A stretch of 64,000 nucleotides of DNA, taken from NCBI GenBank assembly GCA_035079385.1, contig JAVHKY010000013.1, positions 17,730,001 to 17,794,000 on the forward strand, in the 5' to 3' direction. Shown piece after piece: positions 22,861-33,492 of this stretch (position 1 is the first letter of the stretch; each line of letters begins with the position of its first letter). The translations under genes and the position numbers were made by a program. The DNA comes from Aspidiotus rigidus (taxonomy: Eukaryota; Arthropoda; Insecta; Hemiptera; Diaspididae). Below the pieces are notes generated by a model, which saw only the letters and a list, made by a program, of their open reading frames with translations, made no database searches and was not told where the DNA came from.

Positions 22861-23347
22861 TAGGTGTGATGACCCAAGAGCGGAAGGCGAATCCAACGAG
22901 TACGTGAAGGGAGATCGGCTCGGAGAGGGGGTGAGATAGAACGAAGAGCGAGCTGAAAATATTTTCGAGAGATTATTTTCTCGATGTCGTGAGGAAGATT
23001 GTTGATGCGAGCAAGCTTAATAATGTGAGATTTTTCGATCTCGAAATCATGATGAGAGAGAAAAATAGTTAGGAGGCGGTGGATGAAAAAGAGAGGAGCG
23101 TGTGATGATGAAAAGAAGAGCCATTAATGAGGATGCCGGTATTAGAAGGCTTGCGGAAGGTGGAGAACTGAGGAACAAGATAGTTGTCCTCTTGCTGAAG
23201 GGATATAGTGAGGTCGAGATAGTTGATAGATTTGCCTCCTATTTCAAGAGTGAAATTGATATTGTGATGGATGGAGTTGAGATGAGAAAGATGTGATTCG
23301 AGCTCGGACGTAACACATAGAATGTCGTCAAAGTATCTCAGCCCTCA
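22861..23347 (-). pseudogene. Second-family Penelope-like RT fragment
   Basis: Read from 23347 on the minus strand: RYFDDILCVTSELE, that is RT motif C with Y-F-D-D, then FTLEIGGKSINYLDLTI and FRKPSNTGI. After a frame change near 23080 come FIHRLLTIFLS…HDFEIEKSHIIKLARINN and RTRWIRLPLLG. Motif C variant and sequence differ from the adjacent inverted pair, so this is another family. Truncated on both sides; no GIY-YIG part. Confidence 0.8.
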
Positions 23348-25959
23348 TCCCAATTAAAAAGAGGAAATAGACTCTTTTTTTCTGGAGACTTGTTTTCTGA
23401 CAAACCTTAAACTTGTCAGGGAATAACGCGGAGTGAAATTGTATTTTGAAACATTTTTCTCAAACTACCTGTTCTGTAGCAAGAACTGGTTGAAACTTTG
23501 AAAATATTCAATTTTCCAGATAATTCTGAGATTCTTACAAATGTTTGTTGACGAACTTCTTTCAAGAGTTGTCGAGGATATACTGCGTAAAATATTCCAA
23601 GGGTGGTGCATTAAAAAAGGAATTCAGTATGTTTTTGATGTATAGCCTAGTACAAATAAAATGAATCTTATCGCCTCGTTGTTGAAATATATTTACTACT
23701 CGAAATTAGAATAATAATCGAATAATCTACTATTAAAATGACTTAATTTCGATATCACCACTCAGAAGGTTACATTCTTTTTCAAGATGTATCGTTTTGT
23801 CGCAGGTTGAAGTTATTAACCAATTAACCCGAAGAAGCATTTTCAATTACAGTATTGAGTAGGAATCGACAGATAGAGATGCATTAAATTTTACGATTTT
23901 CCATGTACTCGCGAATTTGGACGACCCAAACTGCGATACCGAATGTAGGCTCATTAGTCCTACGCGACCCTCCACAGCAATATTGCAAACAACAAATTTA
24001 CGAGCACGAAGTAGTGCATCAGGTTCTTACATTGTGTACGATTTACGATCTCAATATGGTAAATCGATCCCTAAGTATGGGTAGTAGTTTATGATGGGTT
24101 TGTCGAACCATCAAACACCCGAGTGAGGAAGGATACGATGCGCCTTTCTAGACTTGGAATATTTCGAGACATCTGGTCTTCTTACACTGGAGTAATAGCT
24201 TGAATTTCCTATTCCTTTATATTGTTCTCGTCGACGAAAAACTATCGCGTATGTTTTTGCTCGAGATCGTTCCGGTCAACAAGGGAGGTACATTTAATCT
24301 CATGAATAGTGTACATGACGTATTTCGGGAATGGTTTCTACCAAGATAAATATAAGAGAGTAAAACGGAGAGGAAGCAGGAAAAAAATCTGAAAACGATC
24401 GTTTTATTTTTAAAAAGACGAAGGATTGTCTTCCATATCAGAAATCTTTTAAATTCGTATTCTTTTGTCGGAATCACGCGGATAACAAACCCTCGCCTGC
24501 ACGGTTTAATAGACGCTACAAAATATCCGCAGATGCGGCGTAAAATGTCGTCCCGTCGTGAAAGAACGGCAGGTCAGGTCGAGCAGAAGGATTATCGGTG
24601 ATGTCTTTGTAATGATAATGGGAATCTCGACTTTTCGAGCTCGTGTTGTAAATTGGGATTTTACTGGAACACACTGGCGAATTATTGTCGTCGTTCACCC
24701 GGCCAAGTTCATACATCGACAGTAATATACTGCGTCTTATAATAAAATTATCTCATTACGAGAATACGACAAAGTGATCTTTAATTAACGCGAACTTTTG
24801 CGTTCTCACGCTCGCGCTTTCAAATAATTACCTCGATCGATTAATTTTACCATCGCGAACTTACATACGTTGAAAGAGTACTGCAACAGGCGAGCGATGA
24901 CGACCTGTCGAGAGGAGTTTTCGTATCAAACATTGCTCCGCAATCTTTTTTTTTTTTTTTTTTTTTTCGGTAAAAATACCAACCAGTTTAGACGTAGAAA
25001 ATTTGGTCATAATTTTATAATAGGTGGAAATAATCAATTTCCATTCGTTCGTTTTCGCGCTCACTCTTAACAGAATGCGTTCAACTGCAACATCGAGTCT
25101 TACATAGGCTGCGAAAGGAGAAAAAAAAAGAGAGCATAGGCGAATCAAAGTGAGAATGCCGTAAATCATGGGAATGTTTTGGAATTCGTTTTTCAAAAGC
25201 GGTTGCTGACTTCTTTTTTGACGCTGTCGAGTATTTCGAGATTTTTATATTCGATAGGTGTGTGGTATTCGTGCGTTATGGATGAATGGGTCAGATTCGG
25301 GATACACGCCAGTCGTATACATTAACTTTGCTCTTGTTTGTTTATCAGTTGTCGGCGGGCCGCGATCGTTATTTTATACCATCATATTTCATTGAGTGAA
25401 ATATTGTGAATATTTTGTTTAGAAGCTATTCACAGATCCTTTACCAGTATACGCGGGTCTAATTCATCGTTTGTTCATCATTTGTCGAGCCGCGATCGTC
25501 ATTCTACCACCATATTATATTCATTGAGTAGAATATTGTAAACGTTCTGCATGAACGTTACATCGCGAGATCCTCTCATGGTTCCTGCGGGTTCTATTCA
25601 TCGACGAATATTTTATCAATTTTCATTGTTGTTCTCCTCAACAAATATTGTTTCATGTATGTGACGTTTATAATGAGAGGAGAACATTTCGTTTTTCAGA
25701 GCCTCATAACAGTGTTCAGAAAAACGTCTTAAGAAAATTTTTTGGCATAGCCAAATAAAGAAGTCTAGTATACTGTATGTTAAGCATGACTAGCTTTTGG
25801 TACCTCAGTCTGTATAGAAGTAAATCTCACATAGGCTACTGTAAGTTAGTTTGAAAAACACTGCGAAGTTGACTAGCTGTAAGGGGCTCACTCTCTCTGC
25901 TCTTTCGCCCCCACTTTAAGACAGCAAGTAAAATTTCAAATAACAGCTTCTCACAAACA
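23348..25959. other. No recognisable gene; one diverged tandem duplication
   Basis: No gene supported. A 24-base T-run lies at about 24944-24967. 25351-25469 and 25482-25604 are diverged direct copies sharing CCGCGATCGT, CATTGAGT and GCGGGT landmarks. Opposed open frames at 24861-25196 are composition-driven. Confidence 0.45.
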
Positions 25960-25965
25960 ATCCAG

Positions 25966-27300
25966 TCAAATGCACCTCCCCGAGGGAGGCAGTTATTCTC
26001 AAAGGCCTGAAGCAGAAACTCTCCTCTGGCAATGTTGTTGTAACTAAAGCGGACAAGGGCAACAATGGAACGAGGAACCTACGACGACAAAGTCCAAGAG
26101 TACTTGCGGTCCAGTGGGGCCACAGGAGGTTTCCCCCTCTCCAAGTTCGTGGGTCACGTACGTGAGGTAAGGAAAGTGGTCAATGATTCGGTCCACACAT
26201 TCTCGAGTGTTAGAGAGAAAAAACCCGTCCTCACCCCCCACCCTGTGACACCGAGGCTCTATGGTCTCCCGAAACTCTACAAAGTGGGAGCACCGATCAG
26301 GCCCATCTTCTCGGCCATATCGTCTCCTACCTATCACCTGCCAGCTTTCTTGGATGATTGGTTCACCGCTACCCTTTTCAAACCTAAACATTCTGTCTCA
26401 AGTTCCATCGACCTAGTGGAGAAACTTGGAAGTGAGAGTCCCCTGTCTAACCAGGCCTGGCTCATGTCCTTCGATGATGTAAGCTTGTTACCAAACATCC
26501 CCCTCGAGCGTACCGTCGCCCTCCAAAAAATCACAGAGGTGAATATTCACTCCAACCTCAAGCTTGAATTTGAACTCATCCTCATAGTTTGTCTTAAACC
26601 CAGCGTATGTAGTTTTAAAGGCCAGTTGTTCAAATTCCCAGAGGATGTGGGAGTTCCTATCGGCTCCCCCCTCGGGGGACCTTTTCACGGACCTTTTAGA
26701 GGGGCAGGTTCTCAATGTGGGGATCCTCTCGCTGCGCATGTCTTGTCCTGGTACAGGTACGTCGATGACGTGCTGTGTCATTGGGACGACCCTGCCGTTC
26801 CTTGGTTGACTCAACTCCCTCTACCCCAGTGTGAAATTCACGCTAGAAATAGGGAAGTCCAGGATAAACTTTCTTGATCTCTGCATCACCCTCATGCTTC
26901 AGGGATACAAGTACAGTGTTTTCAGGAAACCCACTTCAACTGATTTGTATATCGACTCTTCCTCCTTTTGCCACCCACGGCACAAAGAGGCCCCCTATAA
27001 TTTCATGATCCACCGGCTTGTGTCCCTTCCCCTTGATCGCGATGCCTTCCTCACTGAGCTACGCCTCATAAAAGTCTTGGCCAACCGCAACGGCGTCTGT
27101 TTGGACATCGACAAGATGGTCAACAAAAAACTTACAGCAAGTTGACGTCACTCCCTAAGTGTACTCCCCTTCCACCTAAGACCAAGTGGATACGCCTTCC
27201 CTTCTTGGGGAAGTTCACCCATGGTGTGGCCAAGATCCTCAAATCCTACCAACTTAGGCCTGGTTTTTACAACCTCCGCACTTTAAGAGTATATTTTGTG
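25966..27300 (+). pseudogene. Third Penelope-like RT relic, lacking GIY-YIG
   Basis: Starts with an LKQKLSSGNVVVTKADKGN segment (about 25995), then DRGTYDDKVQEYL-like, RLYGLPKLYKVGAPIRPIFS (fingers) and motif A region SFDDVSLLPNIPL (about 26470). Motif B region VGVPIGSPLGG (about 26650) is followed by a frame-disturbed stretch and motif C WYRYVDDVLCHW (about 26755). After a frame change near 26850 it reads INFLDLCIT…FRKPTSTD and IHRLVSLPLDRDAF to 27145, then a stop and KTKWIRLPFLGKF. Sequence stops resembling the family at about 27290, before the nuclease domain. Confidence 0.85.
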
Positions 27301-27920
27301 AACCTACTGCAGCATTAAAGCTGTCGTAAATTTTACCAAAAAATTTCTTGATGTACAATTTAGGCAACTTTGTACCTGACTTCACTTCAGTGGTGCCATT
27401 TTTTTCTTGAGAATTTTATCTAATACTACAGCAGTCAGTTTATCGTTAGACGAAGGGGAAGATGGAGGGGCCTTTTCTGTTAATTTATTTAGGATTTCTA
27501 CCAGTTTGTCCATGCAGCCTGCTTGTAGAGAATACGAATTTGTTCTTTCTTCTCCAGTGTTTTCCTCAGTAAGAAATCAGATTTGAGAAGAAAGAGTAGC
27601 AAGATGTTCGTCAGTATGTAAAATTAGATTTTCAGTCTACGTCAGTTTAAAATTAATACATTTTTTTTTTTCTAATTTCAATACCTTCTCTAAGTTTTCT
27701 TTTTTTTTTTGGTCATTAGATTCAAATCTTAGAATAGGTATTAGCAAAGTCAAAAGGGCGACCCTCTTCAGTAGATATTTTTCTTCTGATACCAATTCAA
27801 AGGTGCGCGCCGACCCTAAAAAGTCGATAATTGCTAAGAGCGTCCCAATATTACAAATTATGACGCGCTCTAGCGGTAGTTCAGAAATGTTTCAACGTTC
27901 CACGTCTTGTTACCGGAACT
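27301..27920. other. No recognisable gene; short minus-strand open stretch
   Basis: A minus-strand stretch at about 27585-27390 is open for roughly 60 codons and acidic/serine-rich (…APPSSPSSNDKLTAVVLDK…) but too short and motif-poor to assign. The rest is T-rich low-complexity DNA. Confidence 0.3.
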
Positions 27921-27924
27921 GCTT

Positions 27925-28410
27925 AATAGCTGGTCGCATTAGCTAAAAACTTAGCTAAAAGCTGGCCTTTTAAATTAATTGGCTTCGGTTAACGGCTAAG
28001 CGGGTCACCGTAGCTAGCTAACAGCTAAAGCGCAAAAGCATCTATATGGGTATCGTTTTACAGGTTCTCTTCTTTGCTGTACTGCAGCATCTAATCTTGG
28101 ATAAATTGAGGAATAAATTGTGAAATATTCGCTGTAAGATGAATTGTGAAAGAGCAACATTCAGCAGCTGGCAGTCATTCAGCCATCAAGCAACCAATTT
28201 TGAAACAATTAAAAAAAGAGAACATATTAGCCTTTGGCAGGCTCAATTTAATTGACTAAAGCCTTAGCTAAATTCTAACTTCATTTCATTGGCTAGCTAA
28301 CAGCTAGCTAATCGTGACCAAAAATACCTTGGCTGATGGCTAATTACCATGGCTAATGGGTGAAAGTTTTGGCTGAGCCAAGCCGCGCAGGGCTGCTTTG
28401 CTCTGTTGAG
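27925..28410. repeat. GCTA-rich dispersed repeat, fullest copy
   Basis: Dense GCTA/TAGC words (TTAGCTAAAAGCT, GGCTAGCTAACAGCTAGCTAA) occur at both ends of a roughly 480-bp block with an AT-rich middle (TTCGCTGTAAGATGAATTGTGA). Partial copies occur at 28480-28575 (5' part) and 31374-31785 (3' part). Such dense subterminal repeats are seen in some hAT-type non-autonomous elements, but no clear terminal repeat or 8-bp duplication was found, so the class is left open. Confidence 0.6.
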
Positions 28411-28479
28411 CAAGAAATTCTTTTCTATCGGATTGACGATTGTTCAATAAAGTCGTTCTTGCTTAAACGGTAGTACTTA

Positions 28480-28575
28480 GCCGATTGCATTAGCTAAAAG
28501 CTATCCTTTTAAATTATTTGGCTTCGGCTATCGGCTAGTGGCTAAGCTGGTCTCATTGGCTACTTACCGTCTAAC
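28480..28575. repeat. GCTA-rich repeat, 5' part
   Basis: Matches about 27930-28025: CATTAGCTAAAAGCT, CTTTTAAATTA.TTGGCTTCGG, then GGCTAAGC.GGTC. Only the first ~95 bp are present. Confidence 0.6.
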
Positions 28576-28749
28576 GAGCAAAAACGACGGCTTCTCTGAC
28601 AAAGTTGAAAAAGAAGTGTAGGAAACTGTTCTGTAGGAGGAATTTGATTTTAATACTGAGAATCAAAAGTCAAAATTCTCCCAATTCCCTTTAGGGAGTT
28701 GAAATTCTCCAAATCTAGCTTTGAGCTATGGATGTATTTTCTTGGGAAG

Positions 28750-28812
28750 TAGGTTTTTGAAAGTTGCGGTACATAGTAGATGTAGTTCAGAGACCGCAAA
28801 TTTCCCGCATGA
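28750..28812. repeat. Dispersed short repeat related to the hairpin at 45489
   Basis: GTAGGTTTTT…GCGGTACATA.TA…GCAAATTTCCCGCATG shares its outline with 45486-45560. One of several short dispersed repeats in this part of the window. Confidence 0.4.
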
Positions 28813-29242
28813 ATTTTTAGCATTTTGTATGCTTTTACAATTGGGACTAGATAATCTTGAAAAAATCGTCACGGAAACCTTTACGGTTTCTGGCGGGTTT
28901 CAAAAGTTTCGGCGGGGGATACTCCTGCAAAAAATGTCATGAAAAAGTGTCACGGTTTCTGTCACGCTTGATGACGTCATCAGTGACCCTAACCTATTGT
29001 AGGGACTTTTCGACCTTTTGCTTTCATCATACTAGGTGTAAACTAGACTACTGATGTAGGTTAAGCCTTTATTATACAGGGCTAATATACAGTATACTAG
29101 ACTAAGAATGGAGGCGAACGCAGGGGGGGGGGGTGGAGTGAGCACCTGTGAGTTAGTTACCGAAAAATATATTGTATAATAGACTTATACTAGACCAGGA
29201 CGCGAGGAAGCCTCCGAAAGTTAGTGGAGACCTGCATTATTT

Positions 29243-29400
29243 GTCTTCGTTATACTGGGCTATCTTGACGTTTAGTTGCCGCGGCTTGTTGCAAAGCGCG
29301 ACACAACTTTTCGTAATAGTACTACCCTTTAGTATTCATTGCGCTTCGCAAAAAAGCCGCCACTAAGACTAAACATCAAGATTGCAGAAGATAACAAAGG
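29243..29400. mobile_element. Small foldback (hairpin) element
   Basis: The first ~60 bp (CTTGACGTTTAGT…GCCGCGGCTT…CAAAGCGC) pair with the last ~60 bp (GCGCTTCGCA…AAGCCGC…ACTAAACATCAAG), leaving a loop of about 40 bp. About 158 bp in total, non-coding, consistent with a MITE or foldback element. No target duplication could be fixed. Confidence 0.65.
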
Positions 29401-30109
29401 AATCATGAAAAACGAATAACGGCATCGAATTCAGTGTAAAAAAAATACTTTTTGAATCGGATATTCTAGTTCTTGACTTCTTCAAAAAAGGCTCTAGCCA
29501 GGTAAGGGGGGGGGGATGCCCTTGGTCGGAAAATTTTCCAAATGTCCGTCAAAATGTTGTCCCCAATGAGAAAACTCGAAATTCAAAAAATTGGACCCGT
29601 CCGCTCACCCACATGGGCTGCAGAGCCATTTTTAGGCCTAAAATCCAAATGGCTATATCTCAGCCAATAATGATTGCACAGTGATGAAACTTGCGGACAT
29701 TTTAGTATATGTGAACGTTCATCCATGGTATTTTTTTCAAAAAACACCATTCATATTTTCCCTAGTTTCTAGCTATAACAAAACTTCAAACTCGAATAAA
29801 AAAAAAATCGGGGGGGAGGCATCTGAGGAAAATCATTCATTTGAAGCGCCATACCCTCTACTACAACATACATGAGTACCATAGTCCTCGGTGAGGTGCA
29901 ACAACCCAAAAAAATCAATATTTAATGAATTTCTGTGATTTTTCCATGAATAGCGGGGTGAACTATGACTGCTACCGCAATAGACCGCGAGAAATCAATG
30001 GTCAATGTTCGAGGTGAAAAATACGCTCTCCTCCGTGAGATGAAATGGGAATGTTGATAGACCGAAAAAATATTTTTAGTATTTCGTTTATCGATTTGGT
30101 CAATTCTTA

Positions 30110-31358
30110 TGTAAACACGTCCACCGCTGAGGTGGAGTACTTTAGATTAAGTAAAATAATTGAAAAATTCTCCAGTCGCTAGAACAGTCTGAAAATAGTA
30201 GAGAAGTGAGAAAATCCACTTATCAACCTGTAGAACTGCGATTTTTCATATATCCTTCGTCAATTAGGTAAATTCTTAAGTAAATATGTCCGCCGAGTTT
30301 GAAAAAATTAGTCAAAAATTCTTCAACCGCTGGAACCTTCTGGAAATGACAAATAATCGAGAAAATTCACTTTTTCACCCTGAAGGACCGTGAGTATTTG
30401 TATTTTGCTCATCAATTAGGTCGATTCACATGTAAACACATCCGCCGTGTTTGAACAAAATGGTCAAAAAATTCTCCAGTCGCTGGAACGTTCTGGAAGT
30501 GACAAATAATCGATCAAATCCACTTTTTCACCCTGGAGGACCGTGAGTTTTGGTATTTCATTCATCAATTAGGTCAGTTCTTACGTAAACATGTTCGCTG
30601 AGTTCGAAAAAAATAGTCAAAAAATTCTCCAGTAGCTGGAACCTTCTGGAAATGACAAATAATCAAGACAATCCAATTTTTCACCCTGGAGGACTGTGAG
30701 TTTTGGTATTGTGTTCATCAATTAGCTCGATTCACATGAAAACACATCCGCCGAGTTCGGAAATGATGGTCAAAAAATTCTCCAGTCCCTGGAACCTTCT
30801 GGAAATGACAAATAATCGAGAAAATCCACTTTTTCACCCTGGAGGGCCGTGAGTTTTGGTATTGTGTAATTCGCTTCCATGGGCATGACGTAACGAGAAT
30901 TTTCATGAATTCCCCCGCTCATATTCACGGCCCTCCAGGGTGAAAGAGTGGATTTTTTTCGATTATTTGTCATTTCTAGAACATTCCAGCGGCTGGAGAA
31001 TTTTTCGACTATTTTTTCCAAACTCAGCGAACATGTTTACGTAAGAACTGACCTAATTGATGAATGAAATACCAAAACTCACGGTCCTCCAGGGTGAAAA
31101 AGTGGATTTGATCGATTATTTGTCACTTCCAGAACGTTCCAGCGACTGGAGAATTTTTTGACCATTTTGTTCAAACACGGCGGATGTGTTTACATGTGAA
31201 TCGACCTAATTGATGAACAAAATACAAATACTCACGGTCCTTCAGGGTGAAAAAGTGAATTTTCTCGATTATTTGTCATTTCCAGAAGGTTCCAGCGGCT
31301 GGAGAATTTTTGACTATTTTTTTCAAACTCGGCGGACATGTTTACTTAAGAATTTAGT
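30110..31358. repeat. Palindromic array of a ~153-bp tandem repeat
   Basis: Plus-orientation units are marked by CAATTAG at about 30261, 30413, 30566 and 30719 (152-153 bp apart), preceded by a decayed unit. Minus-orientation units have CCTAATTG at about 31052 and 31205 (153 bp apart) and end at about 31358. The inverted units mirror the left ones in order, each sharing the private variants of its partner (for example CATTCATC versus GCTCATC types). The arms are therefore 30261-30715 and 30909-31358, with a ~190-bp loop holding one further plus unit. No coding potential. Confidence 0.85.
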
Positions 31359-31373
31359 GAACGACGCTAACTG

Positions 31374-31785
31374 AGGAATACCTAAATCGTAAAACATTCG
31401 CTGTAAAATAAATTGTGACAGAACAACATTCAGCAGTAGACGATTATTCATTTATCAAGTAATGGATTTTGAAGCAATCTAGTGAAGTAGTCCTCTTTCC
31501 CGAAGAAAAAAACTAAATTTCCAGATTGTTTCTTAGTCGCATATGCAGTCATTGCATGAAGCGGTTCCTTAGTTCAGTTAGAATCGTCGAAACGTAACTG
31601 CATAAAAATAAGGAAAAAATTGATTTTAGCCATTAGCAGGGCTAATTTCATCTGCTGAAGGCTTGGCTAGGTACGAATTTGAATTCATTGGTTAGTTAAT
31701 GGCTAGCTAATTTTGACCAAAAATTTCTCGGCTAACGGTTGAAGGCTTGGCCTTAGCTAAGTAGCTCTACCTCTTACTACTGAAT
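31374..31785. repeat. GCTA-rich repeat, 3' part
   Basis: Matches about 28095-28400 (GAGGAATA…ATTCGCTGTAA.AT.AATTGTGA…AACATTCAGCAG, then CTAATTT…GGCTAGCTAATTTTGACC). It begins within ~15 bp of the end of the palindromic array, which may therefore have inserted into or grown next to this repeat. Confidence 0.6.
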
Positions 31786-33055
31786 GACTTTGTAGATCGG
31801 ACATCCTTTTATATTCCACCAGGTTTTATGAGGTTTTCTCTTTTTTTATGCCATTCCTTTGGTACTAAATTTTCAAATGAATTTTCTGAAAAATACTTTT
31901 TGTAATATGTCCCTTCTTTCAGGTCCCCTTCCTCATGCAAATTTAACTACCCAAAAGTCGAAGTTCTCCTCATTATTCTTGAACGTCGTGGTCAGAAGAC
32001 GCGGTTCAAAAGAATTTCGGTAGAACACGTTTCCTGATGAAATCTATTTCTGATCGCGTGATTGTATAAACTTCGATCTTCGTCGAAAAAGGCATTCGTT
32101 ATCCTACAAAATTGTTTGCATAAGCGAACTTTACCAGGTTTTCTCCAGATTTATTCGGTTCGCCCACTAAAGTTAGTGCCCTGGTCTTTCGTTCGGTGGC
32201 TCCTTGTTGCATTGTGAAATCACCGCAGACTATCGTGCAGAGTTGGGTATCTTTTTTAGGAATAGTAGAACGAGTAGTGCGCTTTCGTTTAAAATTCTAA
32301 TTTTAGTCATCAATTTTGATTATATCGCGATTGTGGCCCAACACCTCGACTTATCAATTCATTTTACGAAACTTGTGCCGACTCTACGGTAGTTATCGTA
32401 CACTTCGTGTATCGATCTCTAAAGTACAATGTAGGCTTATAATATTCTCATTGATCGGAGATTTATTTACGAAAACGCGCGATAATAATCGTAATTCAGG
32501 AATTTCAATATCGAGTCGATAAATAAAAATGGAATACAACAGGTAAAGGCGGAACAAGGTCGTTTGCAATACGAAATTGTATAATCGGTGTATTCTCATC
32601 AAGACGTCGCCGAGTCGAATATCTACCGTGCAAAAGTAGTCCAAAGGCACTTCGGAAAAAAGCAGTTGCGAAAGATATACAGTGAAGTGTCCGCAATGGA
32701 TGCGAAGATGAAATACGAACCAATTTCGCCGACCTTCTTTCATAACATGACAATACACACACGGCACAATAATAATATGCGATTTAACACTATCCTCCCC
32801 CACAATTTATCGTGTTGAAGGTACCACCCAGCGGATCACTTCTTTTTCCCATCGTGTCCATCGTTCGTACGTTGAAAAACTCGTCGACATAATAAGAATG
32901 ACCCGAGCAATAAGAAGCAAGGTCACACACACTCTACGACGAAGAAAATAGTGTACATTAGCTATCGGTGGTGCGGGGTGAGGACGGTGAACGCGAAAGT
33001 AATAATGACTGTAGCGGGATAAAGAGGGCGACGAGTTTGTGAACATCCGTTAAAC
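31786..33055. other. No gene recognised; possible upstream region of the 33343 exon
   Basis: Apparently unique sequence with more CpG than the repeat regions. No element motif. The promoter of the plus-strand gene starting at 33343 would be expected near its right end. Confidence 0.35.
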
Positions 33056-33342
33056 GTGTTCGGACAAGTTCAGAGACAAGCTGGCGCAACCAACAGAAAG
33101 GGAAAAACATCAACGCGACAATCGGCTCGTCTCGTTTCGAAAGTAGTTCAACCAGCTGTTCGGCCGTTGTTGCTCGAACGTTCGCTTCGTAGTTCAGTTC
33201 GATTGGAATCGACGACTCTGACGGTGTTGTGGTCTGGTGTTCGAGGAAGGTATTACCGGAATAACGAGTGCGCGATTGATTGTTTCGTTTCTTCGGTAAC
33301 TTTATTATCGTTTTTGTTGAGTTGTGAAAAATAAGTGTAAAC

Positions 33343-33492
33343 ATGGTGCGAAGTTTAGCTTTGTGGACGAAAACACTGAGTTTCCCGGCGAGGAATACTT
33401 CCTCTACGAGACAGTCGAAGGATAAAATCAACTCGTCTGTCGTGTCGTCTCCGACCCCGATTAAGGACAAGACTCCTACATCCACGCCTGAT
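33343..33492 (+). CDS. Probable first coding exon of an unidentified gene
   Basis: An ATG in good context (AAAC-ATG-G) opens 50 codons that end in phase 0 at a strong splice donor, GAT|GTAAGT (33493). The peptide is Ser/Thr/Lys-rich. Its first 26 residues contain Arg/Lys but no acidic residue (MVRSLALWTKTLSFPARN…), which could be a mitochondrial presequence or simply a disordered N-terminus. Upstream ~290 bp is CpG-rich, unlike the flanking repeats, as expected of a 5' UTR/promoter. No following exon was identified in the window, so the first intron would have to be long, or the later exons short. The family is not recognised. A 198-codon open frame on the opposite strand (33554-32958) is the alternative reading. 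Confidence 0.5.

Noticed and set aside
30261..31358. CRISPR-like array
   Set aside because: Units are ~153 bp with no short repeat/unique spacer pattern, and the context is eukaryotic.
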